Assembly: GCA_031761405.1 (NCBI GenBank)
Contig: JASEVX010000011.1
Location: 41,046,066 to 41,110,065 of the forward strand
Reading direction: 5' to 3'
From: Serripes groenlandicus
Taxonomy: Eukaryota; Mollusca; Bivalvia; Cardiida; Cardiidae
DNA length: 64,000 nt
Under the pieces are notes generated by a model. That model did not search any database. It worked only from the letters and a program-made list of their open reading frames with translations, and was not told the DNA's origin. Shown here in pieces: positions 1-11,080 of the stretch (position 1 is the stretch's first letter; every line of letters starts with the position of its first letter). Position numbers and translations under genes: made by a program.

Positions 1-225
1 CCCTCAATGCTAAAGTTTATAGCAATAAAGTCTCGTAAAAATTCCCTTGATGATATCATAGTTTCTTAATGTATATTAACGTTGAATTGTTTGTATTTGT
101 ATGTAATTTTATGTATTAATATATTACATGTATGCCTGTCTTTGCCATACAATTGTTTTGTAAATGACCAAATGCAAAACTATTGCTGATTGCCTATAAA
201 TTTGAAACTTGAAACTTGGTAAATC
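1..225 (+). mobile_element. 3' end of a non-LTR retrotransposon
   Basis: Ends in the signature seen at 44630-44690 and 60215-60279: a GACCAAATGC/GGCCAAAGGC-like stretch, then GCTGATTGCC and a short repeated tail (here TTGAAACTTGAAACTTGG). Only 3' untranslated sequence remains. Confidence 0.6.
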
Positions 226-400
226 ACCAAACGGTCACATCTCCCATGTATTTATAATGAAACCATTACAGGGTGAATAAAGTGAATGCTATGTGTAAAG
301 ACTTTTCAACAATCATTTCAAATAACGAAAGGTAGAAAGCCCATAGCAGACTGTCTTCTTCATTTGAAATTAAAGAAACATCTACAGCTCATGTAAGTAT

Positions 401-575
401 CTAATTGATTGATTGTTTGGTGTTTTACGCCGCTTTAAACAATGTGTCTGCTATATCACGGCGTTTTCTGGGTAAGTTACGAGTACTACTGGTTCATTTA
501 TCCTGACACCAGGGGGTCAGTTGTAATCCTAACCCCGCAACCCTGAGCGCCAAGGAGGGCAGCCATTACTTACAG
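401..575 (-). mobile_element. SINE 3' part (tRNA-Pro-headed family)
   Basis: Read on the minus strand it carries the GGCGCTCAGGGTTGCGGGG block, the ACGCCGTGATAT-type segment and a tail of TCAA units. The same body is in the complete copies at 33982 and 63263. The tRNA head is missing. Confidence 0.6.
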
Positions 576-599
576 AATACCTTTAGGGTCATCGCCTGT

Positions 600-780
600 G
601 AATGTGTTCATCTGAAACGCGGTACTCGATAGTACGATGATGAAAACGCGACAGTACAATGATGATAATGCGACAGTACGATACTACGAGATTACGATGG
701 TAAAAACGAGACTGTACGATGATGATAACGCGACAGTACGATAACGAAAACGCGATAATACGACAGTACGATGATGATAC
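600..780. repeat. Degenerate tandem repeat (GATGATAACGCGACAGTAC-like)
   Basis: About eight imperfect units of roughly 20-25 bp with a shared CGACAGTACGATGATGA core. The copy at 49805-49965 is nearly identical and belongs to the segmental duplication. No coding or structural role is visible. Confidence 0.7.
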
Positions 781-819
781 TTGGTGCGCAGTGCTGTGGG
801 GATAGCATTTCGATTGACA

Positions 820-1075
820 TATGAGCTGTTCCACGAGATAACTAACATTTTAGTTTCTGCGTATTACGTATGGAGGCAGATCAGCCTGTGCAGTTCGCGC
901 AGGCTTAACCGGGCCGACACATTCTATCTCAGGGGGATAGAGGTGTACAGTAATTATTCTTGAAACAGAAAATCCACAGGAGGCGAAAAGTGTCCGTCCG
1001 GGTGCGCGATAAGTGCATCAAAAGATCAACGTATACGTATGTGCAGGCTAATCCTAGGTTACACTTTTCTCAAAT
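820..1075. mobile_element. PAL palindromic MITE-like repeat
   Basis: Carries the GTTCCACGAGA start, GATCAGCCTG, GGGCCGACACATTC, then GAAAATCCACAGGAGGCGAA. Complete members (54937-55156, 38279-38540) end in the reverse complement of their start. This one is degraded at its right end. Confidence 0.7.
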
Positions 1076-1367
1076 GTTCGTAATTTCGCATTCTTAGGAA
1101 ATTCTGCATGTAGATATCCTTGTAGATCTAGTCGATCAATAAGACTTCTTGTTAAAATTAACCGTTACATTTTCTTCGACAACACTGGGAAGGATTTCAA
1201 AATTAGCAAAAATATAAATAAATGAGGGAAATAAAGAAATCAGCTTTCTTGGCTTATTTGCGATTTTCTACTGGTTATTAATAAACTATTTATGTTTAAG
1301 TTTAAAAAGTTAAAAACACACCCGTCTCAATAAACCATGAGTCTAAAGCAATAGGTATACATATTTA

Positions 1368-1619
1368 GCCATCCTCGGTACCCAGGCGATTCATAAAAGA
1401 TATGATACCCTGGGCAAATTGGCTGTAAAAATCTCGTACTCATGAATAATTCATGAGGTCAAATGCAGCCGCTTGATTGGACGCATGACATAAACCTCAT
1501 GCGGTACGAACATTGCAGTGTAGTTACGGAGGAAATCATGGTGCATGCTTTACGAAGTTTTGCTTGTCAATTTGCCCAGGGTATCATATATTTTATGAAT
1601 AGCCTGGGTACCGAGGATG
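1368..1619. mobile_element. Foldback element with 50-bp terminal inverted repeats
   Basis: The left end CATCCTCGGTACCCAGG...CCTGGGCAAATTG is the reverse complement of the right end. The arms are about 52 bp with few mismatches. ATATTTA lies directly outside both ends (1361-1367 and 1620-1626), consistent with a 7-bp target-site duplication. No coding capacity. Duplicated at 45263-45515, and a shorter relative is at 53298-53362. Confidence 0.8.
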
Positions 1620-1893
1620 ATATTTACCTGTCACACAATTACCCTCTAATGGTTCCCCCGATCCGCTCGACCGACCAGCCCTGTGTTCCATAGTCACAAA
1701 ACTCAAAACCTGCTTTGCGAAACCTATATAGGTTTTGTCGATATACCGTTCCTTAGTCGGTTAACCAAACATTTTCTACGTGCCCTGTGTTCCATAGTTA
1801 ACACAACGTAAACACGTTTAAGCTATGTCTATGGAACGGAACGAAACCTACAAACCTAAAACGAACTCTCTATAAAAGAAGATAAAAATCACA

Positions 1894-2171
1894 TTACGGT
1901 AGCTCAGTCGGTAGCGACGCGGGCTGTCAATCCAGGGGTTGTGAGTTCGAATCCCGGCTCGGCCAACTTTATTTCCGACGATTGACAAAAGTCAATGCGA
2001 CATGCATCATCCACCAATGGGTTAGTCTATGTGGAAAAGCAGCCAGTTGCTTGGGAATATTGTTGTTTGGAGTACTGGGGTGAGAAAACCAGGAAATGCA
2101 TGAGTAGGTGAACTGGCCTCCGTGATATTACTGAGAAATTGTTAAAAACGGCGTTAAACCTCAATCAATCT
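1894..2171 (+). mobile_element. tRNA-derived SINE, complete (first family)
   Basis: The tRNA-like head (1894-1964) has an A box (TAGCTCAGTCGGTAG) and a B box (GAGTTCGAATCCC). A conserved body follows with GTGGAAAAGCAGCCAGTTGCTTGG, and the 3' part CCGTGATATTACTGAGAAATTGTT...GGCGTTAAACC ends in AATCAATC. The body resembles the Deu-type core reported for bivalve SINEs; that link is inference. Confidence 0.85.
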
Positions 2172-2172
2172 A

Positions 2173-3299
2173 CATGTTCAAATTAATCGATACTGTACGT
2201 GTAATCCCGTCAAACCGATTGGATATCGGTATTCTACGAACAGTTTCCGACAAGTCACTCGCTTACTTTAATTGCTATTTAATTATTTCTTCTTTTCTAA
2301 ACCCAAATAGACTGAAATATTTTTTATTTACAGTTAAGACGTCCTATTTGACGAAGTAGTATCATGTACTGCGTAGTTAAAAAAGAATCCTCAATGCAGA
2401 TAACTTGAGTGTCCTTAGGCTAGTCATTCACTCTGACTTCTGTTAGGGCGATAAGTTCACCAACGTATGATTTGCCTGTCTTTCTCTCATCTGTACACAA
2501 CCTATCATTATTCTCAGGAAATAAATCCTTTGTTTCTATTTACCATTCGTCGGGAGAAATTGGTTATTTCGCGATGTCTGAAACATCCGGAGATTCTTCC
2601 ACATTTGGCGAACGTCGACTGACACTATACTCATACGTTTATGGAAAGAACTGTCGAATTCAAAATTATAAGTTTTATTTCATTTGCAACTTATTATTGA
2701 GGACAATGTTTAACAACAATTTAAGTTCAAACAGTATGCAGATATAATGAGTTACGAGGTTGGACTTTGCTATACATGTAGATGCATATAGTTGTTGAAA
2801 TAACGTAATTAATTTAAACAGAGGGCCTTGTTTGAAGCGCGTAAAATCTAGAGCTTTACATAAAAATCAAAGCTACATATGTGCAATGAGTCATATTTGA
2901 AAACAGTGTATTTAAAAGACAAGTTGCCAAAACGGTCAGTTTCTTTCGACATAATACTTTCAAGACCATCTTAATTTCTCTGTAGATGTCTTCGGTTGAG
3001 ACTTGTCTGAAAATAGCGTATGATATTTTGGCTTATTTCATATATGTAGCCTGTATTCAGATGACAGATATACATATACAAGTACATCCAATATAATTGG
3101 TAGACATATGTCGGGTGAAAACTTGATTTACAGTAGGAATAAAGCTGCTAGGAGTGAGCATCGCCAATGAACCAGCATATAAGTAAAGGACATGTGTAAA
3201 TGTCTTCCAAGGAAGCTTCGGAAAGTCAAAAGTAACTAGTTCTGACCCCAAATGACCCAGTTTCAAACCCGACTCCACATACTTTAAATGGTAGTAATT
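2173..3299. other. Unassigned interior of block B
   Basis: Short frames only, all repeated in the second copy at 46071-46950. No domain, splice structure or RNA gene seen. The tail of the stretch (3200-3300) has the GACCCAGTTTCAAACC phrase of a tandem repeat family also at 58230. Confidence 0.5.
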
Positions 3300-3425
3300 G
3301 CTGCACCCCTTGGCGCTCATGGTTGCGGGGTTATCATTACGACTGACTTGCTGGTTCCATGATAAACTGGAACGGTAGTACTGGTAACTTACCAAGAAAA
3401 CGCCGTGCTAAAGCTGAATAACTTG
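3300..3425 (+). mobile_element. Partial SINE body (tRNA-Pro-headed family)
   Basis: CTTGGCGCTCATGGTTGCGGGG, the ACTGACTTGCTGGTTCC block and AAAACGCCGTGCTAAAGCTGAA match the body of the 33982 family. No head or tail. Duplicate at 47197-47322. Confidence 0.6.
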
Positions 3426-3830
3426 ATGGAGATCATTGTTCTGATCATGTTTGAAGATTTCAATTGCAAATTTGACCCCAAGTGTGCTCACAGGGTTTTC
3501 TAGAATGTGTCATAGTCACGTAGTTCTAGACCCAACATGATTCAGTTTCGAACCTGACTGCGATTTGATGGCGATGAATGTTCTGATGATTTTTACAAAA
3601 GTTTGGATAAACACGCGAGACATGATGGCCCTTGATTGCTAACCTGAGTTATGCCAACAACATAGTCACTTACATCAACTCATTTTGTGGTCAGGTAAGC
3701 TATTACTAAAATGTTAGCAAGATTTTCTTCAATGTTGCCTAGTGACCTAGTCTTTTACCTGACTAGATCAATGTTCAAACCCATCCTAGATATCAGATAA
3801 ACACTCATTCTGGCAAAGGTTCAAATTTAA
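3426..3830. repeat. GACCTAGT tandem-repeat family, partial
   Basis: Irregular units with GTGACCTAGT, CAGTTTCGAACCTGACT and AGATATCAGATAAACA phrases, as at 22950-23700 and 58230-58760. Duplicated at 47323-47730. Confidence 0.55.
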
Positions 3831-4875
3831 CAAGAGCTGTTCGCAAGACGGCATGCTCGACTTTTTAGCCATTCGATACTATTGTCAACAGTTGTTACCG
3901 AGATAGTAGCTTGATAGTATAGTACTATAAATCAAGTTGGATAAGTCTTGTTTGAATAGCGTCTGCAGTTTGTGAGAAAAGGCCTTGCATGCAAAACTTT
4001 AACCAGAATTTCTAAGTAAAAAAGGGCGTTAATTCGCATTATAAGCTGGTAAGAGTTATCAAACATGATTGTTTATATAGGTGTGATAGTTGGGAAGGGT
4101 TGTATAAAGTTTCAATGCAATGCATGAAGTAGTTACTAGGATATGGACTCTTAGTGTCATTTCACACAAAACTTCAACCAGAATTTCTAAGTCAATAAAG
4201 GGCTATAACTTGCAGTAAATGCAGGATAGAGTAATCTAACTTAATAATCTACATAGGTGTGATAGTTTGAAAGGATTGTATATATAAGTTTGATGCAATA
4301 CATTAAGAAAATATAGAGATATGGATTATAAATGTAGTTGCACGTTAAACTTAACCAGAATTTCTAAGTTAAAAAAGGGCCATAATTTGCATTCAATGCT
4401 AGATAGAGTTATCATACTTGATTGTTTACATATGTGTGATGGTTGTGAATGGTTGTATAAAGTTTCAATGCAATGCATCAAGTAGTTACTAAGATATGGA
4501 TTCTTAATGAACTTTAACCAGAATTTCTAATAGAAAAAGGGGCATAATTGTGTCAAAATCTGATATAGAGTTTTGGGACTTGTTCTACAAGGTCATTTGA
4601 TGATGTCCAATATGTGCGTGAAGTTTTAAAGCGATAGCATCTGTTATTTGTGAGAAAAAGCCTTGCATGCACAACTTTAACCAAAATTTCTAAGTCCAAA
4701 AAGGGGCATGATTGTGTCAAATTCTTATATAGAGTTATGGGAATTGTCCTGCAATGTCATTTGATGATGTCCAATAAGTGTGTGAAGTTTCAAAGCGATA
4801 GCATCTGTTGTTTTTGAGAAAAGCCTTGCATGCAAAACTTAAACCAAAGTTGCAACACCGACGCACAAGTGACTG
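3830..4875. repeat. Tandem repeat, about 165-bp units, AACTTTAACCAGAATTTC family
   Basis: Starts at AACAAGAGCTGTTCGCAAGAC. Five to six units each begin CTTGCATGCAAAACTTTAAC and contain AGAATTTCTAAGT, a short purine-rich AAAAAGGGGC stretch and a GTTTCAATGCAATGCAT segment. Block B copy 2 keeps only the first 200 bp. Non-coding. Confidence 0.75.
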
Positions 4876-5095
4876 TTATATTTCTACCAAATTACCTTAA
4901 AATCAGACATGCAGATTCAGAAGAGAAGTATTTCATTTGTCATTCAACCAACCAACAACCCTTCTGAGGCTGCAGTGTTTTGCATAGAATTTAAATGTTT
5001 AACAATTGTATTACAGGACCCCATTATAAAGAAACATTTGTGTGATATTTGGTTGAAATCGGTGCAGTGGTTTAGGAGGAGATTAATGATTTAAA
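4857..5095. repeat. Interspersed repeat with CAGATTCAGA(A/G)GAG and TTTAGGAG(G/A)AG phrases
   Basis: Same family as 10213-11080: ATCAGACATGCAGATTCAG, GGACCCCATTATAAAGAAAC and GTGCAGTGGTTTAGGAGGAG. Any open frame in it is that of the repeat. Confidence 0.6.
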
Positions 5096-5676
5096 TAAAT
5101 AAGTAATTACAAAACTAATCTACATGTCATTTTATTCTGTAATGAAGTAAAGTAGACATATGCACTTCATTATATATCACATCATTTTAATAACATGAAA
5201 AATGGTTTATAAAAAGGTTAATAAAAGTAATTTTCCAAAGCAATTAAGATTGATTGGAGTTTAATGCCATTTCCAACAGTATGTCTTATATATAAAACTT
5301 CAACCTGTACACAACATTTCTTCTTCAAAAAGAAAATAGCCATTGATGCAGGTCATAATATTTCCAAAGTCATATGCTGCAGATATGTTGTATGTTGGTT
5401 TGGGTTAAGCAACATATTTAACAAAGGAATTTTCGAGTGATTTCTACAGATTCACTGAATGTTGGGAAGGATTAACATCTTGGCCAAAATGTGAACATAT
5501 CTGTAAATGAAATTTTCATAAATGAATAGAGCTGAAAACAATGTGGCTAAAAGAGAATTTTTTCGTTTTCTCAAGGCGTTTTTAAAAGTTGTCTGCTGCG
5601 CAGCATCCGGTGTGTCTGTATGAGGTAAAGGGTTCTGTTTGATATTTACTTTCATGTTTCCTGAAAAAAGAAGACA
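5096..5676. other. AT-rich DNA with a degraded TTAA-foldback half
   Basis: 5096-5440 shows nothing recognisable. From about 5450 to 5640 the phrases AAATGAATAGAGCTGAAAACAA, TTGTCTGCTGCGCAGCATCC and TGTATGAGGTAAAGGGTT mark an old member of the foldback family described at 23703. Confidence 0.5.
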
Positions 5677-6167
5677 ATATATATGAGCCAGTCCACGACA
5701 AAACCTGTATTAGTGACAAAAAAATATTTTTTCAGTTTTTTGTATTTCCTAAAATATCAACCTTTTACCTTCATAATGATACCAGAATTAGCCAAATAGT
5801 CCTACATAAAGTCTCTTAATTACGATATAAACATACCAACTGTCATAAGAAAAAGAAAAAGAAAAAAAGACGTCATGACGTTCACTGTTTAAGGTGGAAT
5901 CATACCTTTGAAATAACGTCGTTTTCGACGTTAAAACGTATCTTTTTGTGAAATAACAGCCCCTTCTACTGTCTTGTTTGAATTCGTATTGAAACACCAA
6001 TAGCAGGGAATTATAGAGAATACAGTTACATGTGTCATGATATAAATGTAATGTATCATACCCGATTTTTAATGAAAATTTCGCTGGAATATTTCCAAAG
6101 TAATGTATATTTTTTAATTTACTAAGCATTTACCCAAAAGATGTTTTAAAAAAATACATATCATTAC

Positions 6168-6290
6168 GATCACCTTTTCTACTACAAATTGCCAGAATTT
6201 CAAAAATATCTGTCGAGCCGATTTTTAGTAAATCAGAATGCCGTTTTACCGATGTCCAGCGTCGGAACGCACATTGCGATATTTAGCTGA
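6168..6290 (+). pseudogene. Short coding relic, left arm of the 4.3-kb inverted-repeat segment
   Basis: 41 codons open to TGA. They include KLPEFQKYLSSRFLVNQNAV, which aligns residue for residue with the minus-strand relic at 9243-9428. The frames agree although the nucleotides have diverged. Protein family not recognised. Confidence 0.4.
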
Positions 6291-6299
6291 AACGCAGTC

Positions 6300-7176
6300 A
6301 TCGGAATTAAAATTGACAACTTTTTTTTTTACAATAATCATCAACTTATCTATTCCCTACTAAAAATGGATATCTAAATTTATGTATTCCCGAATAGTTA
6401 TTTTATTACAAATGATACAGTATAAAAATAGACGTAAAACATTAGTTAATAAATATTTCGGAAATTCATACCATACGTATATTTGTTTTTGCTGTGCCTT
6501 ATGGCGAATTAATATTTCTAATTTTGTCATAAGTTTAGTTATAAATCGTTGTCATAGAAACGAGTTGATGCATAGGCAAGCAGTCACTAGCGATATATAC
6601 ATATACTTTTGTTTATAGTTAGAGGTGAGTAATAAGTGGCAAACTAATGTCACTTACAAAGGAGCCAGTTCCGACGTTGAAAGGAACAGTTTGAGTGTCG
6701 TTTTTACCCCATAATAATTGTCATGCGTTACACATAACATGTTAGACATTTCGGTGAACAAATGCTTCGGAATGTCTTTAAGCAATGGCGTCTGGGGAAG
6801 TTGATGAAACAATTGAGTTGATATAACAGTTGTTAAAATATATTTATTCACGTTTTCAAACCTACTCATTTCCCTCCAAACGGCGACGTCAGATTGACTT
6901 TACTACCGTGGCCCGCCTCCATTGTACTCACAATTTTCATAATCTCCCAGAAATGTTGTTTAAAATTCGGAACGTCTCGGTACAGTTAAATATATAAATA
7001 CATATTGGTTTAACTCAAAAGTATGATAATAGCATCTTAGCTTTGATCTATTTGTATGTATGCATATATTTATTCAAGTTTTAATTATTTTATTTGTTTG
7101 TTTTATATTTAGATGTCATATTCATTATAACTATATTACATAAAGATCATCAAAAGCCTTGACAGAAATAGTGATA
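6300..7176. other. AT-rich stretch, nothing assigned
   Basis: No repeat family, domain or RNA gene recognised. Short frames on both strands show no family motif. Confidence 0.4.
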
Positions 7177-8398
7177 ACTAGAACTATCACTAAAGGTGAT
7201 TAATACCCCCGCCCCAACCCCTGACACATATTATATCTCACAGTATTATCTTTGACTCAGACAATTTGAATATCAGTATCAAAAAGAAATACTAAGATGA
7301 TATCAAAAAGCAATATACAAATCTAATTTTAAAGAAATTTTGTCAAGAACATTTTCTAATTCATAAAATACAATCCGCATAAAGTACTATTTCCTCATGA
7401 AATAAGTTTTTATTTAGTTTTCTAGTTTCAGAAAACAAACAAACAAGAAGAAAATGAACCACATTCTTTATTCAATGAATCCGGTTGAAATTGAAGGAGG
7501 AGTATGTCGCACCAGATCAGATTTTAAGAAAAAATAATCTTATTTCAAGGTCAGAGGTGAAGGTCACAGGGACATGAAATTTGCGTCTTGCACAAATACT
7601 ACTCCTGATTAACATTTATGCCAAGTATCAAGTAAATCAGGTTGAAACTGAAGAAGGAGTACAACAGATTAGATTTTAACAAAAAAAATCCTATTTCAAG
7701 GTCAGAGGTGAAGGTCACAGGGACATGAAATTTGCGTCTTGCACATCTACTACTCCTGATTAACATTTATGCCAAGTATCAATTAAATCAGGTTGAAACT
7801 GAAGGAGGAGTACAAGAGATTAGATTTTAACAAAAAAATATCCTATTTCAAGGTCAGAGGTCAAGGTCACAGGGACATGAAATTTGCGTCTTGCACATCT
7901 ACTACTCCTGATTAACATTTATACAAAGTATGAAGTAAATCAGGTTCAAACTGAAGGAGGAGTACAACAGATTAGATTTTAACAAAAGAAATTCCTATTT
8001 CAAGGTCAGAGGTCAAGGTGAAGGTCACAGGGACATGAAATTTGCGTCTTGCACATCTACTACTCCTGATTAACATTTATGCCAAATATGAATGCCAAGT
8101 ATGAAGAAAAATCAGGTTGAAACTGAAGGAGTACAACAGATTAGATTTTAACAAAAAAAAATCCTATTTCAAGGTCAGATGTCAAGGTGAAGGTCACAGG
8201 GACATGAAATTTGCGTCTTGCACATCTACTACTCCTGATTAACATTTATGCCAAGTATCAAGTAAATCAGGTTGAAACTGAAGGAGGAGTACAGCGGAAC
8301 AGATTTTGCGGACACACCGACCGACCGACCAACCAACCGACCGACAGGCTGATTCCAGTATATCCCCTTCAAACTACGTTTGCGGGGGTATAATAATA
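7177..8398. mobile_element. TACCCCC-ended element with five 150-170-bp internal tandem units
   Basis: Begins AACTAGAACTATCACTAAAG...TACCCCCGC and ends GCGGGGGTATAATAATA, so short inverted ends are present. The interior has units with AAGGTCACAGGGACATGAAA spaced 151, 152, 158 and 169 bp, then an (ACCG)n-like CCGACCGACCAACC stretch. A 285-bp relative at 11953-12238 has the same ends. Non-coding, non-autonomous. Confidence 0.8.
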
Positions 8399-9242
8399 TA
8401 TCATCATCATCATCATCGCTATAATACGACTTCGACTGCATGGCTGTGTATGCTATAATACATCGTTCTACATTAGTATGCCACATTTATACCTTTGCAG
8501 GTAAATATAATATCACGAAGTTAAGGACATTGCGCGATTAGTAATTACGTAGAAACAACATCAAGAACATAAAATAAAAAGATGTACATGTAATTCATTA
8601 CAACTCGAACTCAGGACCTTAGCATTACGAGTTCAACGCTCTTGTTAAACCGCTAACTTTGCCTTCGAACTGGTGGTGTGTGAGGATTTTACTTATAATC
8701 AAAACGGGCGCATCTTGTTATGCTTATCCCTATATTGGATAATAGAACAATCCATGACCTTTTGTCATGGCTCACTTCTCGAATAGGATCTACACCTGAA
8801 ATGTAATTATCTTTCAACCCGTCACTACTCATTGATTCACGAAATGTGTATATATGTTGCGTTACTGACAATGTGTCATGGCTCACTGCCCGAATTGGAT
8901 CTATACCTGAAATGTAACTATCTTCGCATGAATAAGTATCAACCCGTCACTACTCATTGATTCACGAAATTTGTATATGTTGCGTTACTGACAAATTCTC
9001 ACGATAGCACATATCGATATTGTTGAAAATATCATTCTCGCTATCTAGTACAAATGCAAGTATTCTTTTGTTGTATTTTTAATGTATTTACTATATAAAT
9101 TGCAATATCGTAGCTACTTTGAATCTTTAAAGAGAAGCAAAAAAATACAACCTACCATTATTTACTAGGGGGTAGAAGAAAGGGGGTACTTAAAAGATTG
9201 AAATTGATCATTATAATGAAAACATGTGGTGTGTTCACATTA
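8399..9242. repeat. Microsatellite and a two-copy 125-bp tandem duplication
   Basis: (ATC)n at 8400-8418. About 8757-8877 and 8878-8998 are tandem copies sharing GGCTCACTTCTCGAATAGGATC-like and CGTCACTACTCATTGATTCACG phrases; the second has a small insertion. The rest is unassigned. Confidence 0.65.
8590..8662 (-). other. tRNA-like pseudogene or SINE head
   Basis: The minus strand has A-box-like AAAGTTAGCGGTTTAACAAG and B-box-like CTGAGTTCGAGTTG about 40 bp apart. The acceptor stem does not pair and no CCA-adjacent structure is seen, so a functional tRNA is unlikely. Confidence 0.35.
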
Positions 9243-9428
9243 TTACCCTAGATGCGTATCTAGCTTTAATTCTGCAGTGTACGTTCCGAAGCGCGACAGA
9301 CGTTTAACTGCATTGTGGTTTATTAAAAATCGGCTAGATATATATTCTTGAAATTTCGGCAAATGGTAGACGAACAATGCTGTCGAACTGAAGGTGAAGT
9401 GCTGGTATTTCCTGTAAATGAATATCAT
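9243..9428 (-). pseudogene. Short coding relic, right arm of the 4.3-kb inverted-repeat segment
   Basis: The minus-strand frame has HLPKFQEYISSRFLINHNAV then KRLSRFGTY, matching the left-arm relic. Further upstream on the minus strand are a frame with VCDSCEKLRRKR (about 9420-9560) and a tiny exon-like start ATG...GAG|GTAAGT near 9807-9825. Together these may be broken exons of one protein of unknown family. Confidence 0.4.
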
Positions 9429-9999
9429 GACATGATCCCTTAAAGCATCTGCACTTTGAGGTTTTTCTTATTCTGATATTGAATCCATAACTCGTTTTCT
9501 CCTCAGCTTTTCGCATGAATCACAAACATCGTCTCTAAGCGGCATTGTATCTTTAGGAGATTTACGCTAGACCTATCTAGTACTTAAATGTGTATAATAA
9601 AGTGCGTTGTGTACATCTGTCCTAAAAATTATAAATTTTATGTGGATTCGTGTACAAAGTCATTTTTGTTTTAAACAGCCCGCTTTTTTTTTCCCTTGAA
9701 GATCGCCAAGGGCAATCGTCGTGTTTTCAATGTTTTCTTCGAAATAAATCACATTTATTTGTTATGTGTGTTAATAAAAGATACATAAGTGACTTACCTC
9801 CAATTCAGAATCCATTACGAATGAAATCCAGTATTTGCATCTATTAAACACTGTCGAAACTTTGGAAATTTAATTCAAGATAATACTATTTACGGTAAAC
9901 CGACGTTGACGAAAAATGTGACGTCATAAAATTGGAAATTCCCAACGTCATACGTTATGTCACTAATACAGGTTTTGTCGTGGACTGGCTCATATATAT

Positions 10000-10212
10000 C
10001 CCAACATGTAAATTTATCACAATCAAACGTTTGCACTGTAAGTAGTAGTTGTCTATACAACTAATCTGGCAAATGGCACAGAAAATGAATACAAATACAA
10101 GGTGGTTTTAAATAAAACTTAATTCTATAATTAAATAATCTAAATTTAACAAAATCCTTGATACAGGTGACTTCTTTTGCCTCCATAGCACATCTCTTTC
10201 AGTTCGAAAACA
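10000..10212. other. Unassigned AT-rich spacer
   Basis: Nothing recognised between the right inverted repeat at 9999 and the interspersed element starting at 10213. Confidence 0.4.
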
Positions 10213-11080
10213 AACAAGAGGGCCAAGATGGCCCTACATCGATCACCTGATCATTTGTCTGTGAATGTAAACTGCAGGGAATGGACAGTCAACAAAACAG
10301 CTTATAAATTTAAGACATAAATCATTTTGTCATTTTGCCCTTTTTCTGATGCCTCCTGAATGCCATTTTTTTTCAACCAAACAGTATGCCTTGAACAATC
10401 TTTGTAGAGGCTCACCCAAGGAACATTTCTACCAAACTATATTGGAATCGGACATGCAGATTCAGAGGAGGAGATTTTTAAAGTTTGGACATTTTGCCCC
10501 ATTTCTGATGCCGCAGCAACCCTGGCGGCCATGTTTTTCAACGGATCGGACATATTTGAACAATCTTGGTAGAGGGTGCCCCAAGGAACATTTGTGCAAA
10601 CTAATTTTCAAATCGGGCTAATACTTTTTTGGACAAGAAGATTTTTAAAGTTTGAACAATGCACACACATAAGGAAACCAAGCTTCGCCCCCTGGCGGCC
10701 ATGTTTTTCAACGGATCGGGAATATTTGAACAATTTTGGTAGAGGGTACCCCAAGGAACATTTGTGCAAAATAATTTTCAAATCGGGCCAGTACTTTTGG
10801 ACAAGAAGATTTTTTAAGATTTGGCAATTTTCCCCTTTTCTGTTGCCGCAGCAACCAAAGTTCTCGATGGAATTTAAATGTTTGAACAATTTTGTAAGTG
10901 GTCCACCAACGGATCATTCCTGTGAAGTTTGGTTGAAATTGGTCAAGTGGTTAAGGAGGAGATGATCTAAATGTCTAAATGTCTAAATGTTAACAACGGA
11001 CGACGGACGACAGACGACGGAAGACGGACAAAAAGTGATCAGAATAGCTCACCTTGAGCCTTTGGCTCTAGGTGATCTAA
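10213..11080. mobile_element. Interspersed element with tandem 160-190-bp units (CAAGGAACATTT family)
   Basis: Starts AACAAGAGGGCCAAGATGGCCC, holds four units with GGCGGCCATGTTTTTCAACGG and CCCCAAGGAACATTTGTGC, and ends with GACGGACGACAGACGACGG and AGCTCACCTTGAGCCTTTGG. The long open frames here are by-products of the repeat. Relatives: 4857, 12711, 24951, 58900-59222 and 60280-60765. Confidence 0.75.

Larger units (their letters stand above)
1..1257. repeat. Segmental duplication block A, copy 1
   Basis: Nearly identical to 49181-50460. It contains the 3' end of a non-LTR element (1-225), a reverse-oriented SINE tail, a short run of GATGATAACGCGACAGTACGA-like repeats and a PAL palindromic copy. 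In this copy it runs directly into block B. Confidence 0.9.
1258..4037. repeat. Segmental duplication block B, copy 1 (2.78 kb)
   Basis: Nearly identical to 45153-47934. It carries a foldback element (1368-1619), a tRNA-headed SINE (1894-2171), short open frames shared by both copies and the beginning of a tandem repeat family. The shared short frames (for example 2472-2747) have no recognisable domain and are not called as genes. Confidence 0.92.
5677..9999. mobile_element. 4.3-kb segment bounded by 42-bp perfect inverted repeats
   Basis: 5677-5718 (ATATATATGAGCCAGTCCAC at its start) is the exact reverse complement of 9958-9999. Just inside each end, coding-like stretches face inward: 6168-6290 (+) and 9243-9428 (-). 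They share a protein pattern with LPxFQxYxSSRFLxNxNAV. This suggests a decayed DNA transposon or a large foldback. The interior contains unrelated repeats, including the element at 7177-8398. No intact transposase found. Confidence 0.55.

Noticed and set aside
1894..1964. tRNA gene
   Set aside because: A and B boxes are present but the anticodon stem mispairs, and the sequence runs straight into a SINE body with a TCAA tail; the same at 45790, 54443 and on the minus strand at 24515 and 48890.
2472..2747. 91-codon frame conserved in two copies (also 46369-46644)
   Set aside because: Conservation is explained by recent segmental duplication; substitutions include replacements and no domain is recognisable.
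7498..8290. CRISPR-like array
   Set aside because: Units of 150-170 bp diverge gradually along their whole length, with no short identical repeats and unique spacers, inside a TIR-bounded eukaryotic element.
10349..10965. Protein-coding gene in overlapping frames of 90-129 codons
   Set aside because: The frames follow the 160-190-bp repeat units of a non-coding interspersed family; the protein is just the translated repeat, open on both strands.
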